A stretch of DNA of 8,767 nucleotides from an uncultured Peptococcaceae bacterium (GCA_937892995.1 CALBJS010000321.1:1-8767), one strand, 5' to 3'; positions 1 to 5,598 are shown, numbered from the stretch's first letter. Notes: generated by a model from the letters alone, not told the origin. Translations and numbers: made by a program.

Positions 1-67
1 CCAGAGTGGTAGCCAGAGTGGTAGCCAGAGTGGTAGCCAGAGTGGTAGCCAGAGTGGTAGCCAGAGT
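1..67. repeat. 12-bp tandem repeat, five full copies plus a partial sixth
   Basis: The unit CCAGAGTGGTAG is repeated without a mismatch at 1-60 and continues for seven bases (61-67) before diverging. The array is cut by the left edge, so its true length is unknown. A period divisible by three fits a coding repeat. In the frame starting at base 2 it reads as the tetrapeptide Gln-Ser-Gly-Ser, with a stop soon after. The lack of divergence between copies suggests recent expansion or active slippage. Confidence 0.95.
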
Positions 68-79
68 ATTAAGTGCTGA
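2..79 (+). CDS. C-terminal end of an upstream gene with a Gln-Ser-Gly-Ser repeat tail (partial)
   Basis: The frame starting at base 2 reads five QSGS tetrapeptides, then Q-S-I-K-C and TGA at 77-79. The rest of the gene lies to the left of the window, so no function can be assigned. Support for coding is indirect: the repeat period is a multiple of three, the residues are typical of a flexible hydrophilic tail, and the stop codon lies inside the stem of an intrinsic terminator, as is common at gene ends in Firmicutes. Against it, the frame starting at base 3 is also open (repeating RVVA, running to 178), and reverse frames are open through the repeat itself, so a non-coding repeat cannot be excluded. 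Confidence 0.4.
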   Translation, partial: QSGSQSGSQSGSQSGSQSGSQSIKC

Positions 80-97
80 TAATTCAGCACTTTTTCT
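71..97 (+). terminator. Rho-independent terminator
   Basis: A perfect stem AAGTGCTGA (71-79) / TCAGCACTT (84-92) encloses the loop TAAT, and the right arm runs into a T tract (91-95, then CTT). It ends transcription arriving from the left, before the thioesterase gene. The stem contains the TGA stop of the putative repeat-tailed protein. Confidence 0.88.
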
Positions 98-125
98 TGT
101 AACTGCAAAAAATGTTATTAATCTG

Positions 126-154
126 TTAGAATTAGGTGACTCGTATTTTATAAA
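126..154 (+). promoter_or_regulatory. Weak candidate promoter for the thioesterase-YigZ pair
   Basis: TATAAA (149-154) is a good -10 box. TTAGAA (126-131) lies 17 bp upstream but matches only three of six -35 positions. Transcription would begin about 161, leaving a very short leader before the ribosome-binding site at 165. A promoter is expected here because a terminator isolates the gene from upstream transcription, but this exact assignment is tentative. Confidence 0.25.
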
Positions 155-178
155 AATATTTTCTGGGGAGGATAAAAT

Positions 179-562
179 ATGATAGTACAAGCAGGATTAA
201 AAGGAAAATCGGAGCTTATCGTTACCTTGTCAAACACAGCAAAAAATATTGGAAGTGGTTCATTAGAGGTTTTAGCAACACCTATGTTGGTGGCCTTAAT
301 GGAGAATGCAGCAATTAAAGCCCTTAATTTACCTGAAGACCAGACAAGTGTTGGTATCTATCTAGAAGTCAAACATTTTGCGGCAACTCCTATGGGGATG
401 CAAGTTTGGGCAGAGGCCGAAATCATGGAAGTAGAAGGACGAAAATTAGTTTATAAACTTGAGGCTTATGATGAAAAAGAAAAAATAGGCGAGGGAAGAC
501 ATGAAAGATTCATAGTGAATTGCGAGAAATTTATTTCTAAGGCCAATTCTAAGCTTGGGTGA
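179..562 (+). CDS. FlK-type hotdog thioesterase
   Basis: This 127-residue single-domain protein belongs to the hotdog-fold thioesterases related to fluoroacetyl-CoA thioesterase FlK (COG5496). Such enzymes hydrolyse acyl-CoA thioesters in the cytoplasm. The segment around ATPMLVALMEN supplies Thr34 and Glu42, and VKHFAATPMG supplies His66. These correspond in order and approximate spacing to FlK's catalytic Thr42/Glu50/His76. The C-terminal GRHERFIV (106-113) is also typical of the family. The length is normal. The start is well supported by GGGGAGG at 165-171, seven bases before ATG 179. The stop TGA (560-562) is followed within nine bases by the start of the YigZ-family gene, so the two are probably cotranscribed and translationally coupled. 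The natural substrate cannot be read from sequence. Most homologues are not involved in fluoroacetate resistance. Confidence 0.88.
   Translation: MIVQAGLKGKSELIVTLSNTAKNIGSGSLEVLATPMLVALMENAAIKALNLPEDQTSVGIYLEVKHFAATPMGMQVWAEAEIMEVEGRKLVYKLEAYDEKEKIGEGRHERFIVNCEKFISKANSKLG
557..562 (+). promoter_or_regulatory. Ribosome-binding site deciding the YigZ-family start
   Basis: GGGTGA overlaps the last codons and stop of the thioesterase gene. It is five bases from ATG 568 and eight from ATG 571, and it overlaps the upstream GTG candidate at 559, which therefore has no site of its own. This supports an ATG start and translational coupling. Confidence 0.5.
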
Positions 563-570
563 TAAGAATG

Positions 571-1194
571 ATGGAATGTTTTAATACAATTAGCAATGGA
601 ATATCTGCTGAGCAAGTTATAGATAAGTCTAGATTTATTGCTATAGTTGCTAAGGTTACGAACACTGCCGAGGTTGAAAGTCATATGCAAGAAGCTAAGT
701 TGGGATTTCCTAACGCTCGCCATTATGTCTATGCTTATCGTTTATTTGACGGTAAGCTGGAAAAGGCATCGGATGATGGAGAACCTCAAGGAACCGGGGG
801 CAGACCAATTTTAGATATTCTCCAGCATCGCCAGATTTGGGATGCCCAGATTATTGTGGTTCGTTATTTTGGGGGGATACTTCTTGGTACTGGAGGTTTA
901 TCCCGAGCTTATGGAGGAACAGCACGCCTCGTTTTGGAGAAGGCGGGTATTACGAGATTAGTCCCTACTTTTATCTATAGGCTTCAGATTCCATATTCTT
1001 GGTATGAACAGATTAGATATGGACTTAAACAAAAGGGATGGGCAAATGATAAGGAACATTTTGGAGAAAATATTTCGTCAAATGTTTATATCCCCGAAAA
1101 AGAAACAGCAATGTTTGAGGTTTGGCTTGATGAACTGACTAATAAACAAGTAGTCTGGGAAAAAAGAGAAATTGTCATGAAGGCAGGTCTTTAA
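571..1194 (+). CDS. YigZ/IMPACT family (UPF0029) protein
   Basis: This 207-residue protein has the family's two-domain layout. An N-terminal UPF0029/IMPACT domain (about 10-122) carries DDGEPQGTGG (68-77) and the signature VVRYFGGILLGTGGLSRAY (96-114). A smaller C-terminal ferredoxin-like DUF1949 domain covers about 135-200. Homologues are E. coli YigZ and B. subtilis YvyE. The bacterial role is not settled. Eukaryotic IMPACT acts on GCN1/GCN2 translational control. The reading frame extends back to GTG 559, which overlaps the thioesterase stop as GTGA, and there is another ATG at 568. I chose ATG 571 because GGGTGA (557-562) then sits eight bases upstream as a ribosome-binding site. Length is normal for the family. 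It is the second gene of a tight pair with the thioesterase. Confidence 0.92.
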   Translation: MECFNTISNGISAEQVIDKSRFIAIVAKVTNTAEVESHMQEAKLGFPNARHYVYAYRLFDGKLEKASDDGEPQGTGGRPILDILQHRQIWDAQIIVVRYFGGILLGTGGLSRAYGGTARLVLEKAGITRLVPTFIYRLQIPYSWYEQIRYGLKQKGWANDKEHFGENISSNVYIPEKETAMFEVWLDELTNKQVVWEKREIVMKAGL

Positions 1195-1249
1195 ATAAAT
1201 TTTATTTCATTTGGACAATACTAAAAGATAGGTTCTGTGTTGTTTGAAA

Positions 1250-1278
1250 TTGTTTTAACGGGTTAGAGCTAATAACAT
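1250..1278 (+). promoter_or_regulatory. Candidate promoter for the HAD phosphatase gene
   Basis: TTGTTT (1250-1255), a 17-bp spacer and TAACAT (1273-1278) form a modest sigma-A type promoter, with three and four of six consensus matches. Transcription would start about 1285. The 100-bp gap after the YigZ-family gene allows a separate promoter, but no terminator with a T tract is visible there, so readthrough is equally possible. Confidence 0.3.
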
Positions 1279-1291
1279 AAGAATTTTAATC

Positions 1292-1299
1292 AAGGTGAT
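1292..1299 (+). promoter_or_regulatory. Ribosome-binding site deciding the HAD gene start
   Basis: AAGGTGAT matches the anti-Shine-Dalgarno region and stands four bases before ATG 1304. It contains the alternative GTG 1295, which makes that codon an unlikely start. The same AAGGTGAT form precedes the nucleoside kinase gene on the other strand. Confidence 0.75.
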
Positions 1300-1303
1300 A
1301 GAG

Positions 1304-1996
1304 ATGACCATCAAGCTTGCTGTATTTGATGTCGACGGTACCCTAGCTAGGACTGAAGAGTCGATTCCACCTCATGTTGCGGAGAAACTGAGATCCCTTG
1401 AAGCCTGGGTACACCGGGTCGTGCTGATCTCAGGGAGGACGGCCTCCTATCTGGCCGGATTAGCTCGGGGAATGGGTATCAAGAAACCGCTAGTCGTAGG
1501 TGAAAATGGCGGGGTAATATTTGATCCGACGAATTTATGGGAAAGAAGAACGGATGTGATTCGTGCCGAGATCATTACTGCAATGAAGGAAACTCTTCTG
1601 CGGGAATTTGGCGAGATTTGGTTTCAACCTAATCAGACCATGCTGACGGCAGCCCCCAAGGATTTAGCCAGGGTAGAAGAATTGTACCAAATAGTACTTA
1701 GCCTTAAGCCAGTGACTGAATATAATTTTAAGCTGAATAAGTATTATGATTCTGTCGAGATCATGCCCTCAAAAAACAGCAAGGGACGAGCCCTTGCTGT
1801 AATTAAGGATACTTTTCAAATAGAAAGGGAAGAGGTAATTGTCTTTGGGAACACAATAGTAGATCTTTCCATGAATGCCGAGACGGATGAATTCTTAATA
1901 ATCGGAGATTACTTAAGTTGTGATGGTATCCAGAATTATTCCTGTATTGAAGATGCCTTTAAATATCTAGATGATCTTGTTCATCCGGTTCACTGA
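1304..1996 (+). CDS. HAD-superfamily hydrolase, Cof/sucrose-phosphatase-like
   Basis: This protein of about 230 residues is a cytoplasmic haloacid dehalogenase-fold phosphatase. Motif I is FDVDGTL, with nucleophile Asp9 and acid/base Asp11. Motif II is LISGRT, with Ser43. Motif III is the KNSKGRAL region, with Lys160. Between motifs II and III lies a region of about 100 residues consistent with a C2-type cap (phosphoglycolate or sugar phosphatase-like, COG0561). Motif IV is unusual: FGNTIVDLSM (181-190) has Asn183 where the family normally has Asp in a GDxxND pattern, while Asp187 is kept. The substrate is unknown. The frame extends to GTG 1295, but that codon lies inside the ribosome-binding site AAGGTGAT (1292-1299), so ATG 1304 is preferred. 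Bases of roughly 1380-1500 are clearly more GC-rich (about 57%) than the flanking genes. The 3' end overlaps the convergent oxidoreductase gene by seven bases. Confidence 0.87.
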   Translation: MTIKLAVFDVDGTLARTEESIPPHVAEKLRSLEAWVHRVVLISGRTASYLAGLARGMGIKKPLVVGENGGVIFDPTNLWERRTDVIRAEIITAMKETLLREFGEIWFQPNQTMLTAAPKDLARVEELYQIVLSLKPVTEYNFKLNKYYDSVEIMPSKNSKGRALAVIKDTFQIEREEVIVFGNTIVDLSMNAETDEFLIIGDYLSCDGIQNYSCIEDAFKYLDDLVHPVH

Positions 1997-3381
1997 TCGT
2001 CAATTCTATCGAGAATATTTCTAGCAACGTAAATGCCACTGGCTGCAGCTTGGGAGAGGGAACGGGTTATTCCTGCACCATCACCGATGGCGTAGAAATT
2101 AGGATATCTGGTTTCTAATCGATTATCTAACTCTGGTCTGGCCGAATAGAATTTTACTTCTACTCCATAGAGCAGAGTATCGTAATTTGCTGTTCCCCGG
2201 GCAATATTATCTAGGGAATAGATCATTTCGATAATGTTATCCAGGTAGCGCTTAGGTAGAACAAGGCCTAAGTCACCGGCATTGGCAGACTTTAGGGTTG
2301 GATTAGTAAATGACTTTTTCATTCTTTTCTCATTTGTCCTTCGACCTTTGATCAAATCTCCAAACCTTTGGAGAATGACACCATCTCCCAGCATATTGGA
2401 CAGGGTAGCAATATATCTGCCATATTTTAATGGTTCATTAAAAGGTGAGGTGAACTTATTGGAGACTAGGAGGGCAAAGTTAGTATTCTCACTTTTTAGA
2501 TTTTCATCGGAATAACTGTGCCCGTTGACAGTCAAGACCCCGATTGTGTTTTCAGTGACTACATGTCCTCTAGGATTCATACAGAAGGTTTTGACAAGGT
2601 CATTGTATTTTTTAGTATGGTAATGAAGCTTAGCTTCATAGACTTCATCAGTTATATGACTAAAGATTTCATAAGGAAGCTCTACTCTAACCCCTAGATC
2701 GATCTGATTATTGGTTAAGTTTATTTTAAGTTTCTTGCATTGGTGGGTAAACCACTCGCTCCCAACCCGACCAACAGCACTAATGAGATAGTTACAGGAA
2801 TACTGTCCGTTCTCACTAGTTAGAAGGAATTTTGAGTTTTCTTGAGAAATATCCGTAATTTCAGTATGATGCTTGATGTTAAGCTTGTCTTTTAGATAGT
2901 TGTAGATATTGGTCATGATTTTAAGGTTGTTTTCAGTACCAAGGTGTTTTACCTCTGCTTGGAGAAGATGAAGATCATTTTGTAAAGCGATTTTTCTCAA
3001 TTCTCTAGCCTTGGGGGTATGGGTGGAAAATCTTTTAGTAGTAGCCCCAAATTTAATAAGAATTTCGTCCATATATTCGATAAGTTCCATTACTTTTTCA
3101 CTTGAAATATATTCGTTAAGCCACCCGCCAAACTCAGTAGTAAAGTTATATTTACCATCTGAAAAGGAGCCACAACCCCCGAAACCTTCCATTATGGCAC
3201 AAGTGGAGCATTTTACGCATTTTTCCGATCTATTTTCGGTCAATGGGCATCTTCTATTTAGAATACTATTACCTTTTTCAAAGATACATATTTCTAAATC
3301 TGGTTTATGTTTAATTAGCTCGTAAGCACACATAATGCCGGAGATGCCACCACCGATTATGCCGATGTCATAATGCTTCAT
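1990..3381 (-). CDS. FAD-dependent dehydrogenase, COG2509 type
   Basis: This flavoprotein of about 463 residues has an N-terminal Rossmann dinucleotide-binding motif, GIIGGGISG (7-15), with an acidic residue closing the second strand (FEKG, Glu35). It ends with the FAD-contacting block YAIGDGAGITRSLSQAAASG starting at 430. In between are ISAVGRVG (about 200-207) and a Cys-rich segment: Cys45, the trio Cys55-x2-Cys58-x2-Cys61, then GFGGCGSFSDGKYN with Cys70. This matches the uncharacterised FAD-dependent dehydrogenases of COG2509. Their substrate is unknown. The cysteines could bind a metal or Fe-S cluster, which is inference. The frame reaches ATG 3396, but GAGGG (3390-3394) sits eight bases upstream of ATG 3381, so the shorter start is preferred. 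No signal peptide is seen. It has its own promoter, divergent from the PRC-barrel operon, and its 3' end overlaps the HAD gene. Confidence 0.9.
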   Translation of the reverse strand: MKHYDIGIIGGGISGIMCAYELIKHKPDLEICIFEKGNSILNRRCPLTENRSEKCVKCSTCAIMEGFGGCGSFSDGKYNFTTEFGGWLNEYISSEKVMELIEYMDEILIKFGATTKRFSTHTPKARELRKIALQNDLHLLQAEVKHLGTENNLKIMTNIYNYLKDKLNIKHHTEITDISQENSKFLLTSENGQYSCNYLISAVGRVGSEWFTHQCKKLKINLTNNQIDLGVRVELPYEIFSHITDEVYEAKLHYHTKKYNDLVKTFCMNPRGHVVTENTIGVLTVNGHSYSDENLKSENTNFALLVSNKFTSPFNEPLKYGRYIATLSNMLGDGVILQRFGDLIKGRRTNEKRMKKSFTNPTLKSANAGDLGLVLPKRYLDNIIEMIYSLDNIARGTANYDTLLYGVEVKFYSARPELDNRLETRYPNFYAIGDGAGITRSLSQAAASGIYVARNILDRIDDQ

Positions 3382-3389
3382 GGTTATTT

Positions 3390-3394
3390 CCCTC
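3390..3394 (-). promoter_or_regulatory. Ribosome-binding site deciding the oxidoreductase start
   Basis: GAGGG on the minus strand is eight bases upstream of ATG at 3381-3379. The alternative ATG at 3396-3394 overlaps this site and has only a weak purine run before it. Confidence 0.6.
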
Positions 3395-3463
3395 ATTTCA
3401 AATCCAAGTTTTTAAATTGCTTATTAATTATTGTCTTTGTTGCATCTTATTTTTATTAATAGT

Positions 3464-3476
3464 TGGCTAATAGCCA
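3464..3476 (-). promoter_or_regulatory. Short palindrome at the predicted oxidoreductase transcription start
   Basis: TGGCT-AAT-AGCCA is a perfect 5-bp inverted repeat with a three-base centre. The minus-strand promoter at 3482-3510 predicts transcription starting near 3475, so the RNA would begin with this small hairpin. It could protect the 5' end or be part of an operator. No T tract follows on either strand, so it is not a terminator. Confidence 0.4.
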
Positions 3477-3481
3477 TAAGA

Positions 3482-3510
3482 AGTATATCACTTGTTTATA
3501 TATACATCAA
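3482..3510 (-). promoter_or_regulatory. Sigma-A type promoter for the COG2509 oxidoreductase
   Basis: On the minus strand TTGATG (3510-3505) and TATACT (3487-3482) are separated by 17 bp. The -10 box is preceded by TG one base upstream (TGATATACT), an extended -10 motif. Box matches are four and five of six. The predicted start near 3475 gives a leader of about 94 nt. Confidence 0.7.
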
Positions 3511-3516
3511 TAAACA
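3493..3516. promoter_or_regulatory. 24-bp operator-like palindrome over the oxidoreductase promoter
   Basis: TGTTTAT (3493-3499) and ATAAACA (3510-3516) are perfect inverted 7-mers with centres 17 bp apart. The site covers the spacer and the edge of the -35 box of the minus-strand promoter, where a dimeric repressor would block RNA polymerase. I cannot name the regulator. It does not match the CcpA, Fur, LexA or CodY consensus as I know them. Confidence 0.45.
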
Positions 3517-3518
3517 GC

Positions 3519-3562
3519 TAACCAAAACATGGAACATTATTTTCTACTTTCCATTTTGGTTA
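3519..3562. repeat. Imperfect inverted repeat in the divergent control region
   Basis: TAACCAAAA (3519-3527), a CA bulge and TGGAA (3530-3534) pair with TTCCA (3549-3553) and TTTTGGTTA (3554-3562) around a 14-base loop, giving 14 paired bases. It lies upstream of both divergent promoters, about 44-87 bp upstream of the leftward start. No T tract follows, so it looks more like a regulator site or cruciform than a terminator. The rest of the 3382-3685 gap is AT-rich and holds no gene that I can see. Confidence 0.6.
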
Positions 3563-3627
3563 ATTTCTAGAGTAAGAAGGAAATAGCTGCTTTTTATAGA
3601 ATTTGTCATAGGGAAAAAGGAAAATAC

Positions 3628-3656
3628 TTGAATGATCGTAATTATATTAATATAAG
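3628..3656 (+). promoter_or_regulatory. Sigma-A type promoter for the PRC-barrel operon
   Basis: TTGAAT (3628-3633), a 17-bp spacer and TATAAG (3651-3656) match four and five of six consensus bases. Transcription would start near 3663, leaving a short leader containing AAGGGAG (3673-3679) six bases before ATG 3686. Confidence 0.65.
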
Positions 3657-3685
3657 GGTTGTCATTTTAGGGAAGGGAGATCAGG

Positions 3686-4495
3686 ATGAAGTCTTTAGTT
3701 GAGATTCGGGGTTTAAAAATAATAAGTATTAATGAAGGGAAACAGATCAGTACGGTCAAGGATATTATCATTAATTCTAACGATGGTAGTCTTGCCTTCT
3801 TTGTGGTCGATCAACCTTCAGATTATTTTGGGGCACGTCTTATCGCTTTTGAGGATATCCTGGGTTTAGGTGATTATGCCTTGATTATTTCTGATTGTGC
3901 AGTTATTCAAGATGTCGCTCATAACCCTTTAGCGGTAGAACTGTTACAAAAGAATGTGAAGGTTGTTGGAGCCCAGGTGCTTACTTCTAAAGGTTGTTTG
4001 ATAGGTCAGGTTACCGAGATCATGATTGAGGAAGAAACTGGCAGGATTGCCGCCTGTCAGGTTTCAGACCCCCAAGGAGATCCCCATCAGGTCAAGTGTG
4101 ACCATGTTATAACCTATGGGAAAGAGATTATTTTAATTGATGATAATCCTTCCCCGAGCAATCAAGCTCAGCCTGAATGCCCAAAAACAGCAGTCGTTCA
4201 GCAGGACACTACCTTAAATGAAAAAGAACTACTTAAGAAGAAAATTGAGGAATTTGGAAAAAAAGATAGCTTAATAAAGGATAACGAAACTAAAAAAAAG
4301 ATTGTTTTCCCCCAAGACTTTAATGTTTTTGAACAACGGCAGCTTCAGTTCCTCCAGGGGAAAACTCTTGATAGAGACGTTCAGCTTGATAGCGGAAGCC
4401 TATTAAAAGCAGGGGAGCAGATTACGGCAGAATTACTCTCTGCTGTAAAATCTCGTAGTACTTTAATGCAATTGACTGCTCATGTAGTAAAATAG
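3686..4495 (+). CDS. PRC-barrel domain protein
   Basis: This 269-residue soluble protein appears to contain two tandem PRC-barrel-like domains. The first (about 3-75) has the pattern VEIRGLKIISINEGKQISTV, then VKDIIIN and FVVDQP. The second (about 90-155) has VVGAQVLTSKGCLIGQVTEI. A polar, Lys/Glu-rich linker follows (about 155-205). The C-terminal block (about 224-266) begins GKTLDRDVQLDSGSLL and continues KAGEQITAELL, resembling a small beta-rich module found in other Firmicute PRC proteins. PRC barrels occur in RimM, photosynthetic reaction-centre H subunits and uncharacterised bacterial proteins, and usually mediate protein or RNA contacts. No catalytic site or membrane segment is visible. 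It has its own promoter and ribosome-binding site. The stop is 13 bases before the DUF948-like membrane protein gene, so the two probably act together. Function is unknown. Confidence 0.82.
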   Translation: MKSLVEIRGLKIISINEGKQISTVKDIIINSNDGSLAFFVVDQPSDYFGARLIAFEDILGLGDYALIISDCAVIQDVAHNPLAVELLQKNVKVVGAQVLTSKGCLIGQVTEIMIEEETGRIAACQVSDPQGDPHQVKCDHVITYGKEIILIDDNPSPSNQAQPECPKTAVVQQDTTLNEKELLKKKIEEFGKKDSLIKDNETKKKIVFPQDFNVFEQRQLQFLQGKTLDRDVQLDSGSLLKAGEQITAELLSAVKSRSTLMQLTAHVVK

Positions 4496-4508
4496 TCGAA
4501 GGTGTTGA

Positions 4509-4922
4509 ATGATTATGGACATCTATATAATATGTGCTTTATTATTAACTACGATCTTTAGTGTAGCAGGGGTTTATCTAATAATATTTCTTCGTTCTAC
4601 CCGAAGGGTCATAGAAAATGTTGATAGTACCCTAAACAGGATAAGGGTTATTACAGATAGAACTGAAAACGTAGTTGAACAAGCTGAAGTAACCATGGAG
4701 ATGATTAACCATCAATTACCCACAATTCTCGAGGATTTAGGATACATGGTCACTCATGTTAAATCAATCAGTGAAAATGCAGATATTCAGTTTAGCCAGG
4801 GGTCGGAAACTGTTCCTTATTCTCCAGCACCTAGCTTGTCCGCTGCCGCTAGCTTCGGTAATTATGTGCTTAAGGGTTATTCTGTTTGGAGGAAATTCAA
4901 AAAGTATCGTTTCCCCGTGTAG
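4509..4922 (+). CDS. Small membrane-anchored protein, DUF948-like
   Basis: This 137-residue protein has one N-terminal transmembrane helix (about 4-28, rich in Ile/Leu/Ala) followed by Arg residues (RSTRR, 29-33), which favours a cytoplasmic C-terminal part. Residues about 34-92 form a long amphipathic, probably coiled-coil helix (ENVDSTLNRIRVITDRTENV and onwards), as in DUF948/YtxG-like proteins. A Ser/Ala/Pro-rich stretch (98-115) and a basic C-terminus (WRKFKKYRF) follow. Assignment to DUF948 is by layout and is tentative. Start candidates are ATG 4509 and ATG 4515. GAAGGTG (4498-4504) is compatible with either, and I used the first. It is cotranscribed with the PRC-barrel gene 13 bases upstream. 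The last 26 bases overlap the end of nth on the other strand. Confidence 0.72.
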   Translation: MIMDIYIICALLLTTIFSVAGVYLIIFLRSTRRVIENVDSTLNRIRVITDRTENVVEQAEVTMEMINHQLPTILEDLGYMVTHVKSISENADIQFSQGSETVPYSPAPSLSAAASFGNYVLKGYSVWRKFKKYRFPV

Positions 4923-5532
4923 GGCAGTGGATAGCAAGTGGGCAATTATTACATTGGGGTTTTCTAGCACTGCAGAGTCTTCTTCCGTGAAATATTAAAC
5001 GATGGTGGGTAGCTATCCATAGTTTCTCGGAGATAAGAGATGTTAGATCTTTTTCAACTTTTAAAGGATTGTTTTCCGTGGTTAATCCCAGTCGTTTAGC
5101 CACTCGCAGTACATGAGTATCAACTGGAAATGCAGGAACTCCAAAAGCGTTTGCTAATACGACACTGGCTGTCTTTCTTCCAACCCCTGGCATTTTAACT
5201 AATTGGTCCATGGTTTGAGGGACTTCCCCGTCATAATCGTTGATGAGCAACTTGCAAGTTGCAAGGATGTTCTTGGCTTTTGTTCTAAAGAGACCGATCG
5301 ATCTTATCTTGTTTTCAAGTTCAGAAGGTGTAAGTTCAAGCATTTTTGAGGGGTTAGGATATTGGGCGAAAAGTTTTGCTGTTATTTGGTTTACTTTCTG
5401 ATCAGTGGCTTGAGCACTAAGAATAGTTGCAACCAATAATTCAAATGGATTCTTGTAATTAAGTTCACAGTGGGCATGAGGATAGGTGCTTGCCAGAAGG
5501 TTAAGAATTGCTTCAATATTTTTAACGGCCAT
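4897..5532 (-). CDS. nth: Endonuclease III (DNA glycosylase/AP lyase)
   Basis: This 211-residue enzyme removes oxidised pyrimidines from DNA and cleaves the abasic site by beta-elimination (base-excision repair). The helix-hairpin-helix LVKMPGVGRKTASVV contains catalytic Lys120, and VDTHV holds Asp138, the same numbers as in E. coli Nth. The C-terminal [4Fe-4S] site is complete: Cys187-x6-Cys194-x2-Cys197-x5-Cys203. Length is normal. ATG 5532 is preceded by AAGGAAG (5544-5550) at a rather long 11-base spacing, so translation may be moderate. It is divergent from mgsA, with about 105 bp between the two starts. Its 3' end overlaps the DUF948-like gene by 26 bases. I saw no convincing promoter in the short upstream region. 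Confidence 0.97.
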   Translation of the reverse strand: MAVKNIEAILNLLASTYPHAHCELNYKNPFELLVATILSAQATDQKVNQITAKLFAQYPNPSKMLELTPSELENKIRSIGLFRTKAKNILATCKLLINDYDGEVPQTMDQLVKMPGVGRKTASVVLANAFGVPAFPVDTHVLRVAKRLGLTTENNPLKVEKDLTSLISEKLWIATHHRLIFHGRRLCSARKPQCNNCPLAIHCPTRGNDTF

Positions 5533-5570
5533 CTTGTTTCTTTCTTCCTTTAATATCTTATCTAATTTAG

Positions 5571-5598
5571 TTATTAAAATTCTTACAGCATCTAAAAT
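5571..5598 (+). promoter_or_regulatory. Candidate promoter for mgsA
   Basis: TAAAAT (5593-5598) is a good -10 box. TTATTA (5571-5576), 16 bp upstream, is a poor -35 box (three of six). Transcription would start near 5605, leaving a leader of about 33 nt that includes the mgsA ribosome-binding site. Confidence 0.3.

Noticed and set aside
1..67. CRISPR array
   Set aside because: The 12-bp units are head-to-tail with no unique spacers between them.
179..562. Fluoroacetate resistance gene
   Set aside because: The FlK-like triad is present, but this family is broad and nothing nearby relates to organofluorine metabolism.
3011..3325. Plus-strand frame of 104 codons
   Set aside because: It lies wholly antisense to the well-supported COG2509 gene, lacks a ribosome-binding site and shows no recognisable protein features. 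The same applies to 2282-2515 (+) and 466-723 (-).
4756..4998. Overlapping frames opposite or within the DUF948-like and nth genes
   Set aside because: Both this plus-strand frame and the minus-strand frame at 4764-4970 are shadows of real genes, with unlikely composition and no start signals.
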